16,337 bases of DNA, taken from NCBI GenBank assembly GCA_013365365.1, contig JABVXU010000889.1, positions 1 through 16,337 of the forward strand, read 5' to 3'. The notes beneath the pieces were generated by a model. It did no database searches, was not told where the DNA came from, and worked only from the letters and a program-made list of their open reading frames with translations. Positions 1-7,889 of this stretch are shown here, in pieces; positions within the stretch are counted from its first letter, which is position 1; each line of letters begins with the position of its first letter. A program made the position numbers and the translations under genes. Source of the stretch: Cruorifilaria tuberocauda (Eukaryota; Nematoda; Chromadorea; Rhabditida; Onchocercidae).

Positions 1-268
1 TTTTTTTATTTAATATCTAAAATGATATACAAATTTACTAGTAAGTTTTACTTAAAATCATTGTAATTGATTAAATATATTTAATAAAACTATTAATTAG
101 TCACTAACCATTAAAAAACAAATTACTCGTTTGTAAGATGTTAGGTTAAATTAATAAAGAATTTGATTTTTTTTTCCTTTTTTCCTGATTTCAATTTAAT
201 CATCATCCAACAATTGTTCAATTTTAATTTTACACAATTACTATTTTAACCATAACAACTTCCCATTT
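1..268. other. AT-rich non-coding stretch
   Basis: Strongly AT-rich sequence with many stops in every frame and several homopolymer runs. I see no exon with splice signals, no RNA gene and no clear repeat unit. It leads directly into the 52-bp tandem array. Confidence 0.6.
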
Positions 269-800
269 CATTCATTCCGGATTACTCATTCGATATGCGA
301 GAAAAACAAATCCTCTTGTTTTATTCATTCCAAATTACTATCCTGAAAAAAAAAAAGCCTTCCGTATATGCTGAAAAAGCAAAGCCTTCCGTATAATCCA
401 TTCCAGATTACTCATCCAAAATGCGGGAGAAGCAAATCTTCTGTCTTATTCATTCCGGATTACTCATCCGATATGCGAGAGAAGCAATCCCTCCATTTAA
501 TCCATCCCGTTTCACTCATCCAAAATGCGGGGAAAGCAAATTTCCTTCTCTTATTCATTCCGGATTACTATCTCACATACTGGGAAAGCAAATCCTTCCA
601 TATAATTTATTCCAGATTACTCATCCGGTATGCGAAAGAAGCAAATCCACGTATCGTATTCGTTCCAAATTACTATCCGATATGCTGCAAAAGCAAATCC
701 CTCCATATAATTTATTCCGGATTATTCATCCAAAATGCGGAGGGAAGCAAATTTCGCCTTCTTATCCATTTCCAGACTACTCATTCATTATGTGCGGAAA
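269..800. repeat. Minisatellite, ~52-bp period, about 10 copies
   Basis: A degenerate tandem repeat whose unit reads roughly TTCATTCCGGATTACTCATC, then CGATATGCGAGAGAAGCAAA, then TCCTTCCATATAA. The landmark TTCATTCC/TTATTCC recurs near 271, 323, 397, 449, 501, 552, 604, 658, 710 and 762, so most steps are 51-54 bp. The 323 to 397 step is about 74 bp because of an expanded A run and a duplicated GCCTTCCGTATA segment. The array is more GC-rich than its surroundings. Because 52 is not a multiple of 3, the reading frame rotates from copy to copy. The long open frames across it (368-880 and 421-873) are therefore by-products of a stop-poor unit, not evidence of a protein. Confidence 0.85.
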
Positions 801-1197
801 GGAGGATTTTCATGATGATGACATGGAATTATCCGGTTCATCAAAAGATGAGCAGAAAAGAAAAAAAACCTAATAATTAATAGCTATAATAAAAAATGAA
901 ATGATATATGTATATATATAGCATAAATAGACTATCTTCTCATTTGTTTATCTTACTTTCATTCACTATCACATCTGAGTTTCCTTTTATACTTTATATT
1001 TAATTTCTTCGTATAAATTGGAAGACTTTTTTTTTCCACTCTCTTTCTATCTTACACTAATGCTATCACCGATTTCCAATAATTGTTGTGGTGGCGGTGG
1101 TGGTTTGTTGTTGTCAATTGAAAAATATCGGATAAATTCACATCGGTTATTTCATCTCCACTTCAATTTCATCTTATCAATTCCTAATACTTATTCA
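801..1197. other. Non-coding spacer with a GGT/TTG-rich patch
   Basis: Unique-looking AT-rich sequence following the minisatellite. It contains a T-rich stretch near 1020-1045 and a short G-rich patch at 1090-1103. The open frame at 1018-1236 lacks homology-like motifs and shows no exon-like boundaries, so no gene is called. Confidence 0.5.
1090..1103 (+). repeat. Short G-rich run, five GG doublets
   Basis: GGTGGCGGTGGTGG sits within a longer TTG/TGG triplet patch and stands out in otherwise AT-rich DNA. Five GG doublets separated by single bases could form a two-tier G-quadruplex on the + strand, but two-tier structures are weak. It may equally be a triplet microsatellite remnant. Confidence 0.45.
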
Positions 1198-1420
1198 AAT
1201 TTATCATTTATCATTGTTAATTTATCACTTGAATAATTAAAATTTTAACTTGTCAAAATTTATCACTGGTTGATTTATTATTTGAATGATTGAAATTTTT
1301 ACCTGTTTAAAATTTATCATTGTTAATTTATTACGTAAATTATTGAAATTTTACCCTCCTTTAGAATTTATCATTGTTTCAATTATTTATCATTGATAAA
1401 ATTTATTACTTGTATAACTT
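1198..1420. repeat. Degenerate AT-rich tandem repeat, ~54-bp period, about 4 copies
   Basis: The phrase AAATTTATCATTG followed by TTAATTTATTAC, TTGAATAATTGAAATTTT and ACCTGTTT recurs. Copies start near 1198, 1255, 1309 and 1363, giving steps of 54-57 bp. The last copy is decayed. Sequence divergence between copies suggests an old array. Confidence 0.7.
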
Positions 1421-1956
1421 TTAAAATTAAAGCACAATTAACTTATCAGTAGAAACTATGGAAATCTTAGTTGAATTTTCTTTTTCAATATTTTTATATG
1501 GAAATATTGGAAGTGTTGATAGTTTCATGTGATAAAGAATGATAAATGAAAAAATGTTTGACCTTGATGATTACCGAAAATTTCTGTAATTTTGCTTTTT
1601 TCCCATCTTATTTGTAAAGGTAATTATTTTCAAAAATGAAAAATTCTTCACAATTTTTTTTTATTTCAAATTTTCTTTTATTGAATTTTGAATTTTATAT
1701 TTTCTTTTAATTAATTAATTAAATATTTTTCATTAATAGTAAGACCAGCAAAACAAAAAAAAAGAAAAAGAAATTGTAAATGAAACTTTTTTTGTCAACT
1801 TTTAAATTTTGCGTATTACGAATAAGCAACAATTTTAATAATTCATCATTGCCATTATTTATGTAAGTGAAGTTTGAATGGAATATATTGAAGTTGAATG
1901 AAAATTGTTAAATTTTCATTGAATTCCAGTTTTCAGGATGATTCATTATTCAATTT
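1421..1956. other. AT-rich non-coding stretch
   Basis: No gene is visible. The one notable element is a perfect 18-bp palindrome of AATT units at 1706-1723 (TTTAATTAATTAATTAAA), which is probably a microsatellite rather than a binding site. Confidence 0.5.
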
Positions 1957-2113
1957 AAAAATTATTTATTACATTTGAAATAGCATAATTTGACGAGAAT
2001 TCATGATTGTATATTTATCTCGATAGGTTTCTGATGAATTAAAATTATTTACTGTATTTGAAATAGCATGAATTCATGATCATATATTTGTCTCAGTAGA
2101 TTTCTGGTAAATT
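1957..2113. repeat. Tandem duplication of ~80 bp
   Basis: Two adjacent, diverged copies at about 1957-2039 and 2041-2113. Both run AAAATTATTTA, then ATTTGAAATAGCAT, GAATTCATGAT, ATATTTGTCTC and TTTCTG. The second copy lacks about 10 bp around the ATTTGACGAG segment. Confidence 0.75.
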
Positions 2114-2346
2114 TTTCTCTTGTTTTTGCTTTTTTTTTTCATTTCAAAATTATCTGTTTCATTTTAAGCTTACCTATTTTATGAGTGATATGATAATACA
2201 TATATCAGTGGTATCAGTGATTAGTGATTTTGCTTTTATGTCGTAATTATTGGTAATAATTTGTTTTTTTTTTCACTAGTAATTTTCGGTAATGCAGAAA
2301 AATTTTGAAAGAAATTCGAAGATATGTAAGTTTACAATATCAAATA

Positions 2347-2590
2347 TCGATTGATTGATTGATTGATTGATTGATTTGATTGATTCGGGCATTCTTGAAA
2401 GAATATTATTATTTATAATATCAAATATCGATTAATTGAGTGACTTGGGTATTCTGTAGAAAATATTTTTTATATAATGTCGGATTATCGATTGGTTAAT
2501 TGATTCGAATATTCCTGGAAGAATATTATTGTGTGAAATTTCGATTAATTGATTTGAGTATTCTCGAAATAATACTTTTATTTAACATAA
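2347..2590. repeat. Degenerate ~60-bp tandem repeat with an ATTG microsatellite
   Basis: Four copies anchored on TCGATT at 2347, 2428, 2489 and 2541. Each is followed by GATTxGGGTATTC and GAAAGAATATTATT. The first copy is about 20 bp longer because its TCGATT has expanded into a run of ATTG units (about 2349-2383). No coding frame follows this periodicity. Confidence 0.75.
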
Positions 2591-3430
2591 TGCCGCTTCA
2601 CTTACAGGTGATTGCTTTTAATAATAATAAATTCTGTCTTACCTATACTTATGACAACTAACCTCAGTAATTTAACAGTCTATTGTTATATGTTTACAGA
2701 AAAAAAGGTATTTGTTTACTCTATTTTTTTCTCATTGATAAAAGCGAACAACCGGAAAGAATGTTTATCAAATTATCATCTTGTAAGTTATGGAAGTTAC
2801 TTTTGATATTTTTAAAATTTTGAGTTAAAATTTTTCGGTGGTAATTACAAAGGTAATTAATTACCTTGTTAGTTTTCTTTCTAAAATATTTATGAAAAAT
2901 ATCGTTTAGCAAATATTCACCTATCATTTATCACAATCGGCAAATTTTAATTACAAAAAAAATTTTCGATATCAGTTTTTGTAATATTGATATGGAAGAA
3001 TTTCGTTAATGATTTTTTCAGATATTACTGTTGTAAGTTGTAAAAATTTTTTTTATAATTTAAAACTGAAAATCAATTTTTTACTCGTTACTTTTTAAAT
3101 TTTGAATTCCATAAATTTTATTTATAACTTTTTTTCGTTTTTTTTTTAAATGATAATTTTGATTCACTAAATTTGATTTTACATTTATTTCGCTTCTATT
3201 TTTAATCTTAACAAAAAATGAATTAAGTAATGAAATCAATGAGTTAATGAAAGAGTTCAATAATTTCAAATTTCAATATATTTTCTTCTACTTTTATTAT
3301 TTACCATTCACCCTTTTATCATTTGTTTTATCGGAAAAAAAGGTTGATAATACGGATTGATCGATGATATATACAATTTGCTACTTTTAAAATATTGATA
3401 TGCAAAATAGCTTTGTCATTGTAAGATATT
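2591..3430. other. AT-rich non-coding stretch
   Basis: No gene is supportable. Small open frames on both strands (2612-2806, 2721-2927, 3081-3269) have low-complexity K/N/I/L composition and no recognisable motif. An 18-bp perfect palindrome lies at 2850-2867. Confidence 0.5.
2850..2867. repeat. 18-bp perfect palindrome
   Basis: AAGGTAATTAATTACCTT equals its own reverse complement. A related GTAATTAC lies about 9 bp upstream. The TAATTA core resembles homeodomain binding sites, but such cores are frequent by chance in AT-rich DNA. Confidence 0.6.
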
Positions 3431-3485
3431 AATCGGTCGGATTATCGAAGTTTCCGGTCATTCGGTGCGTAACAATACGTATATG
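3431..3485. other. CpG-dense patch in AT-rich DNA
   Basis: About seven CG dinucleotides fall within some 50 bases, including TCGGTCGG, TCCGGTC and TTCGGTGCG, while flanking kilobases are CG-poor. It shows no tRNA-like boxes and no open frame with splice sites. Function unknown. Confidence 0.4.
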
Positions 3486-3654
3486 TGTGGTTGTAAGCTC
3501 TGATAATCTGTTATAAACCATCTATTTGTTATTTAATCCTATCTGTTTGATGTTCATCGATCAGGTTTTGCCGAGATATATATTGATTCTGTGAAATTTG
3601 TTAATATTCTGAAAACTCAACGATATCCGAAATATCTGAAATGATTCTGACGAT

Positions 3655-4035
3655 ATAACAGTAATAACAATGATGAATGGATAATAGTGATAGTGATATA
3701 ATGAGAACGGTAATGGTGCTAGTAATGATAATGATAATAATGATGGTAGTTACGGTGACAATGACAAGTGTGATGATAGTAATGAAAATGATGTAACGAT
3801 TTGACAGTGAGATGACGGTAATGATGGCAGTTTTAGTGATAATGGTGATAGTAATGATAATGATGATAACAAAAGAATAGTGGTAATAATGATAGTAATG
3901 AAAATGATGTAACGATGGTGATAATGCTAACAATAGTAATGTTGGTAACTATGGTGATAATGGTGATAGTGATGATGACAAGATGATAATGATGAAGCGA
4001 TAATGGTAACTACAATGATAATGATAATAATATTG
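3655..4035. repeat. Degenerate GAT/AAT triplet block, C-poor on + strand
   Basis: A long run dominated by GAT, AAT, GGT and AGT triplets, with very few C residues on the + strand. It includes a perfect 28-bp direct repeat (3773-3800 and 3889-3916, offset 116 bp), so a ~116-bp higher-order unit was duplicated. The minus-strand frame 3601-3933 is a His/Tyr/Ile/Thr low-complexity translation of this repeat and is not a credible protein. Confidence 0.75.
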
Positions 4036-4168
4036 CTGAAGAGATGATATGTTAAGGGCGGTTCGCACTATTTTATCGTTGAATGGAACTGCCAATGTGC
4101 TTTGCCTGTTTTTTCATTTTTTTATTTTCGTTCTCTTTAAATTCTTTTCATGGAAAATGTGTATACAT

Positions 4169-4190
4169 GTATATATATATATATATATGT
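4169..4190. repeat. TA dinucleotide microsatellite
   Basis: About nine uninterrupted TA units, flanked by GTATACATG and GTACGTATATG, which are themselves near-palindromic. Confidence 0.85.
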
Positions 4191-4207
4191 ACGTATATGT
4201 ACTGATT

Positions 4208-4289
4208 GATTAGCTCATTTTGAAGCATTTTATTGATCTTAGCTTCTTGATTAGCTGATTTTGAAGCATTTCATTGATCTTAGCTTATT
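4208..4289. repeat. 41-bp tandem duplication
   Basis: Two adjacent copies (4208-4248 and 4249-4289) of a unit running GATTAGCTCATTTTGAAGC, ATTTTATTGATCTTAGCTTCTT. They differ at only a few positions, so the duplication looks recent compared with the other arrays. Confidence 0.85.
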
Positions 4290-4407
4290 TGGATTTTTAA
4301 TTGATAAAAAAATATTGCAAAAGTGAAGTTAACTTTTTTTGTTATTGTCTTTACTTTGAATGAGATACTTTAATTTACAATTTACTAAATTAATAAAAAT
4401 AAACTTT

Positions 4408-4427
4408 TTTGTCTTTTAAAAGACAAA
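4408..4427. repeat. 20-bp perfect palindrome upstream of the galectin gene
   Basis: TTTGTCTTTTAAAAGACAAA equals its reverse complement and lies about 470 bp upstream of the galectin start codon. It could be a dimeric transcription-factor site or simply chance in AT-rich DNA. Confidence 0.65.
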
Positions 4428-4433
4428 GCGATA

Positions 4434-4472
4434 AATATTCATTAACTTTTTTGATATATAATAATGAATATT
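4434..4472. repeat. Inverted repeat, 11-bp arms, 17-nt loop
   Basis: AATATTCATTA at 4434-4444 pairs exactly with TAATGAATATT at 4462-4472. It follows the 20-bp palindrome by only 6 bases. The structure is AT-only apart from one C/G pair, so stability would be low. Confidence 0.55.
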
Positions 4473-4861
4473 ATTATTTTCAGTTATTATTTTTATTTTT
4501 AAAGTTTATATTTTAAAAAATTTCTTGATTTCTTATCACATATTTTACACAATTTTTGTTAACATTGATAAGAGAATATATTATAGATCTTTTTTTGTAC
4601 TTTTATTTTTATCATTGTTTTCATTTCAAATAATTTATTGTATTAATCATAATTATCACGCTACGAAAATTGTTTCGTAACATTTTTGATGAACAAATTT
4701 CATTCACTTGCTATCCATTTTTATTGCCGAGAAGATGAAATTAAAGTTGTTTACTTATATATATCAAAGATTTAGAATGATATGATTATGTCATTGTTAT
4801 GAGCATTATGTACAAAACGTAACTAATAAATAATTAATATGTACTACGAAATAATAACTTA

Positions 4862-4872
4862 TTACTTTCAGG
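4862..4872 (+). promoter_or_regulatory. Likely splice-leader or 5' UTR splice acceptor of the galectin gene
   Basis: TTACTTTCAG ends at 4871, 28 nt before the start codon at 4900. It closely matches the nematode 3' splice consensus TTTTCAG, with no other exon traceable just upstream. It is either a trans-splice site for a spliced leader or the acceptor of a 5' UTR intron. Sequence alone cannot distinguish the two. Confidence 0.6.
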
Positions 4873-4899
4873 TTTTCCAAAATTTCCGAACTGTTCAAA

Positions 4900-4920
4900 A
4901 TGTCTGATCAGAAATCATAT
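4900..4920 (+). CDS. lec-1: lec-1 exon 1 (coding part)
   Basis: Encodes MSDQKSY, seven whole codons, then a GTTAGT donor at 4921. The exon probably begins at 4872. The following intron is 309 bp. Confidence 0.88.
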
Positions 4921-7889
4921 GTTAGTAATCCTTTTTTTTCTTGTTTTTCTCCTAAATGTAATTATTGTGATAACCATCACTATCAGATAGATAGTAATGA
5001 AATGATCGAATGAAGGAAAGTAATTCGAATTACTTCTGCAGGTGTTATAAAAAAATTAAGTACTGATTATGTTTTGAAAGTGTATATGATACATTATTTC
5101 CGGTTAATTTAGTATCGATTATATTTATCAATCAATTGAAAGAAATTTTATTGAAGAATTTACTGAAAACTAATTTGATAGTTGAATATTTATTGAAAGA
5201 ATTAATAATTGAAATTAAATCATTTACAGCCAATTCCATATCGTAGTCAGCTACAAGAGAAGATTGAACCTGGACAAACACTGATTATTAAAGGATCAAC
5301 AGTTGATGAAAGTCAACGGTATATATCAAATTCAGTTTTATATTGATTTCAAAGTAACTTTGCTTAAAAAAATATATTTTTCTTTCCTTTACATCAATAT
5401 TGATTTTAATCAATATTGAGAGATCATCTATATAGTTGAAAGTGAAATAATTTAATTTTTTATTTTTTAAAATTTGACTTCTATTGAATTAAATATCGTA
5501 AGGATATCTTTATTGTCATATGAATATAAGTATAGGTGTAAGAAAAAAAAGAAAGTCAAGAATTTGATATAATGAGATTTGAGATGAACTTATATTCATC
5601 ATAATTTCAAATAATAAAGGAAATATCTTACTATGTTTATTACTATTTGTTCAGATTTACGATAAGTTTACATTGCAAATCGGCAGATTTTAGTGGAAAT
5701 GATGTGCCACTCCATCTTTCAGTCAGATTTGATGAAGGCAAAGTTAGTTATTTTTTATATTAATTTTTCAGGTTTTAGAAAATATTTTGATTGATTATTT
5801 AAGTGATTTAAAAAAATAACTGTTATTTATTAAGTAAGTTCTTGGAAATTAATGAATATTTAATGAATATTTAGTAAAAATTAATGAATATTTAGTAGAA
5901 AAAATCAATCTATTATTGTTATATGAATTGTTCTGTGTAAATTGTCTAACTTTCTGTAGTATTTTAATGAAGATAATTAGCATGGTAGGTAATTAATAGA
6001 CAATAATAGTGTGCATAATGAGAGGAAATGAATAGTATATTTTGTTGTTTGCAGATTGTGATGAATAATTTTGCGAACGGAGAATGGGGTAAAGAGGAAC
6101 GTAAGAGCCTTCCATTCAAAAAAGGTACACCTTTCGATATTCGAATTCGAGCGCATGATGATAGATATCAGGTATGAATCTGTTTCATTTAATATCAGTA
6201 GAGTTATATATTTTAATTATATGTAGATACAGATGATTTAAATGCAAAAGGTGAAGATAATAATTACATGTAAGACCACAAAGATACATCGAAATGGAAA
6301 TTTAAGTTAAATATTTTCCAATTGGTCATAAAGAAAGAACATACTGAGAAGAAATTTTGGTAATATCTTTCAAACTTTTTGAAAAGTTATGGATTTTCTT
6401 TTTTAGAGAGCATAGGAGAAAAAAAAATTAATATCACATTGAGAAAAAAATCAATTGCAGGAAATGAAGTTGAAAGTGTTTTAGATTTTTTGCGATCAGA
6501 AAGAATTCAAAGATTTCGAGCATCGCTTACCATTGTCTAGTGTGTCTCATCTATCAATTGATGGCGATTTATATCTTAATCAAGTGCATTGGGGTGGAAA
6601 ATATTATGTTCGTTTAATTTTTGGAATTTTAGAAATTTTAATTTTAATTAATCCAATACGAGTTCTTTATGATCTTTCAAAGTTATATTCATTGAATTGA
6701 ATGCATCAAATGTATTTGAATAAATAATTTCAGCCCGTACCCTATGAAAGTGGTATTTCACAAGGTTTGAATGTTGGCAAAGCATTACTAATATTCTTAT
6801 GTCCGGAGAAGAAGGCAAAACGTTTCAATATTAATTTGTTAAAAAGGAATGGTGATATTGCATTACATTTCAATCCTCGCTTCGATGAAAAGGTTTTTTT
6901 TTTCGTTAATTACTTCTTTCTGTTAATTGCAATTGTGGAATTTGAAATTAACGTTTGTGTCTATATTTGCTATTATTTGCTTTAATTGCTATTAATTTAT
7001 ATATTTAAGAAATTGAACTCAATTTTTTTTTGTATTTTTCTTCGTTGAATGATGTTGTAATTAGAAATAATATCACTTATTATTTCCTTATATCCTATTT
7101 ACTGTTCATTATCCGTTATGATAGATATAATGAAAGTACTCTGTAGTTTCGGGTTGATTGAAATGTATCTCTTCTGTTTGCTCCATATTCTATTTATACA
7201 CTATATAATAAGTATGCAGTGAGAAAGTTATCAGAAAAAGTTGGAAAAACTTACTCTAATTTTACTTCTACAAATTATGCTTCATGTTTATCTTTTTTTG
7301 ACCTTGAATACTTGATAAGAGCATTTTATTCATCGTCGATTGATTTTCATTTCCCCTTTTTCCAAGTTCTATATTATTTCAGGCAGTTACTCGTAACGCA
7401 CTTCAAGCTGGCAAATGGGGTAATGAGGAGAGAGAAGGCAAGATGCCATTCGAAAAAGGTGTTGGAGCTGATATAAAAATTATCAATGAAGAATATGGAT
7501 TTCAGGTTTCTGAAAACTTCAGATTAAAAATTAAATTTGAATTGTTTAATACTGTTGGAAAGTTAAGAACTTAGGGAAAAAATTCTGCGTTAATTTCAAG
7601 TTAATCAAAATTAAAATTATCTTATTACAGTGATAAGATTTGATTTTGAAAGAGCTAATAAAAATATAATTTAATGAAGTGAATCAAATAATGATATTCT
7701 TTTGTATTAACATACTTTTCCACTTTTATTTATTCTATTTCATTATACATAATTTAAATGTATTAATCATTATAGATTTATGTGGATGACGTACGATTTT
7801 GCTCATTTGCACATCGTTCCGATCCTCATGATATCACTGGTTTGCAAATTCATGGCGATGTTGAACTTACAGGCATACAAATTCACTGA
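4900..7889 (+). CDS. lec-1: Tandem-repeat galectin, LEC-1 type, complete, 8 exons, 277 aa
   Basis: Beta-galactoside-binding lectin with two galectin carbohydrate-recognition domains, like nematode LEC-1 (C. elegans protein about 279 aa). The coding exons are 4900-4920, 5230-5318, 5655-5742, 6055-6171, 6485-6607, 6734-6892, 7383-7505 and 7776-7889. They sum to 834 nt with the frame kept throughout and a TGA stop. The N-terminal domain spans about residues 8-143. It carries H57, R61, N70, W77, E80 and R82 (WGKEER), but has Ser59 where Asn is usual. The C-terminal domain spans about 147-277. It carries the full set: H191, N193, R195 (HFNPRF), N204, W211, E214 and R216 (WGNEER). A short HWGGKYY-PVPYESG linker joins them. 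There is no signal peptide, as expected for galectins, which are made in the cytosol and can leave by a non-classical route. Cys44, 108, 169 and 249 are present. The start codon is the only ATG near the acceptor and gives the family N-terminus. Confidence 0.96.
5230..5318 (+). CDS. lec-1: lec-1 exon 2
   Basis: TTTACAG acceptor. Encodes residues 8-36 plus two bases of Arg37, beginning PIPYRSQLQEK and including the EPGQTLIIKG strand that opens galectin domain 1. The donor is GTATAT, phase 2. Confidence 0.93.
5394..5419. repeat. 26-bp near-perfect palindrome in lec-1 intron 2
   Basis: The 12-bp arm TCAATATTGATT (5394-5405) and its exact reverse complement (5408-5419) are separated by only two T residues. 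Each arm itself contains the palindrome TCAATATTGA. It lies within the intron, about 75 bp after the donor. Confidence 0.7.
5655..5742 (+). CDS. lec-1: lec-1 exon 3
   Basis: TTGTTCAG acceptor. Encodes FTISLHCKSADFSG and DVPLHLSVRFDEGK, with sugar-contact His57 and Arg61 of domain 1. It ends in phase 0 at a GTTAGT donor. The position matches the intron after FDEK in domain 2. Confidence 0.94.
5848..5902. repeat. Short tandem repeat in lec-1 intron 3
   Basis: TTAATGAATATTTA occurs three times in close succession, the last two followed by GTA(A/G)AAA. The unit is about 11-23 bp and probably arose by slippage. Confidence 0.65.
6055..6171 (+). CDS. lec-1: lec-1 exon 4
   Basis: TTTGCAG acceptor. 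Encodes residues 67-105, including IVMNNFANGEWGKEERKS with Asn70, Trp77, Glu80 and Arg82 of domain 1. Ends ...HDDRYQ, phase 0, GTATGA donor. Confidence 0.95.
6485..6607 (+). CDS. lec-1: lec-1 exon 5
   Basis: TTTTAG acceptor. Encodes residues 106-146 from IFCDQKEFKDFEHRLP to the linker HWGGKYY, closing domain 1. The donor GTTCGT is weak but keeps phase 0. Confidence 0.93.
6734..6892 (+). CDS. lec-1: lec-1 exon 6
   Basis: ATTTCAG acceptor. Encodes residues 147-199: PVPYESG linker, KKAKRFNINLLKRNGD, then HFNPRFDEK with the canonical His191, Asn193 and Arg195 of domain 2. The donor is GTTTTT followed by more T residues, which is unusually weak. Confidence 0.94.
7383..7505 (+). CDS. lec-1: lec-1 exon 7
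   Basis: ATTTCAG acceptor. Encodes residues 200-240 starting AVTRNALQAGKWGNEEREGK, with Asn204, Trp211, Glu214 and Arg216 of domain 2. Ends ...EEYGFQ in phase 0 at a GTTTCT donor, matching the intron after DDRYQ in domain 1. Confidence 0.95.
7776..7889 (+). CDS. lec-1: lec-1 exon 8 with stop
   Basis: ATTATAG acceptor. Encodes residues 241-277 from IYVDDVRFCSFAHR through GLQIHGDVELTGIQIH, then TGA at 7887-7889. The length and ending fit the LEC-1 family. Confidence 0.95.
   Translation: MYVDDVRFCSFAHRSDPHDITGLQIHGDVELTGIQIH

Larger units (their letters stand above)
4036..4871. other. Upstream flank of the galectin gene
   Basis: AT-rich DNA before the galectin start codon. It holds a TA microsatellite, a 41-bp tandem duplication, a 20-bp palindrome and an 11-bp-arm inverted repeat, annotated separately. 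It presumably contains the promoter and an outron or 5' UTR intron, but I cannot place a TATA box or transcription start with confidence. Confidence 0.45.

Noticed and set aside
368..880. Long open frames (170 and 150 codons) over the upstream repeat
   Set aside because: They are translations of a 52-bp tandem repeat whose frame rotates every copy. There is no start context, domain or splice structure.
3601..3933. Minus-strand frame rich in His, Tyr, Ile and Thr
   Set aside because: It is the complement of the GAT/AAT triplet block, and the composition is pure low complexity.
1..4870. Search for a transposon, virus-derived gene or bacterial endosymbiont insert in the gene-free region
   Set aside because: No terminal inverted repeats, no polymerase, integrase or transposase motifs, and no long stop-free frame apart from repeat translations.
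6767..6985. Unspliced 72-codon product from lec-1 exon 6
   Set aside because: It starts at an internal ATG (not at a family N-terminus) and runs into the intron. The galectin fold needs exons 7 and 8.
7219..7476. 85-codon open frame before and through lec-1 exon 7
   Set aside because: It is intron read-through in a different frame from the galectin exon, whose own frame carries WGNEER.
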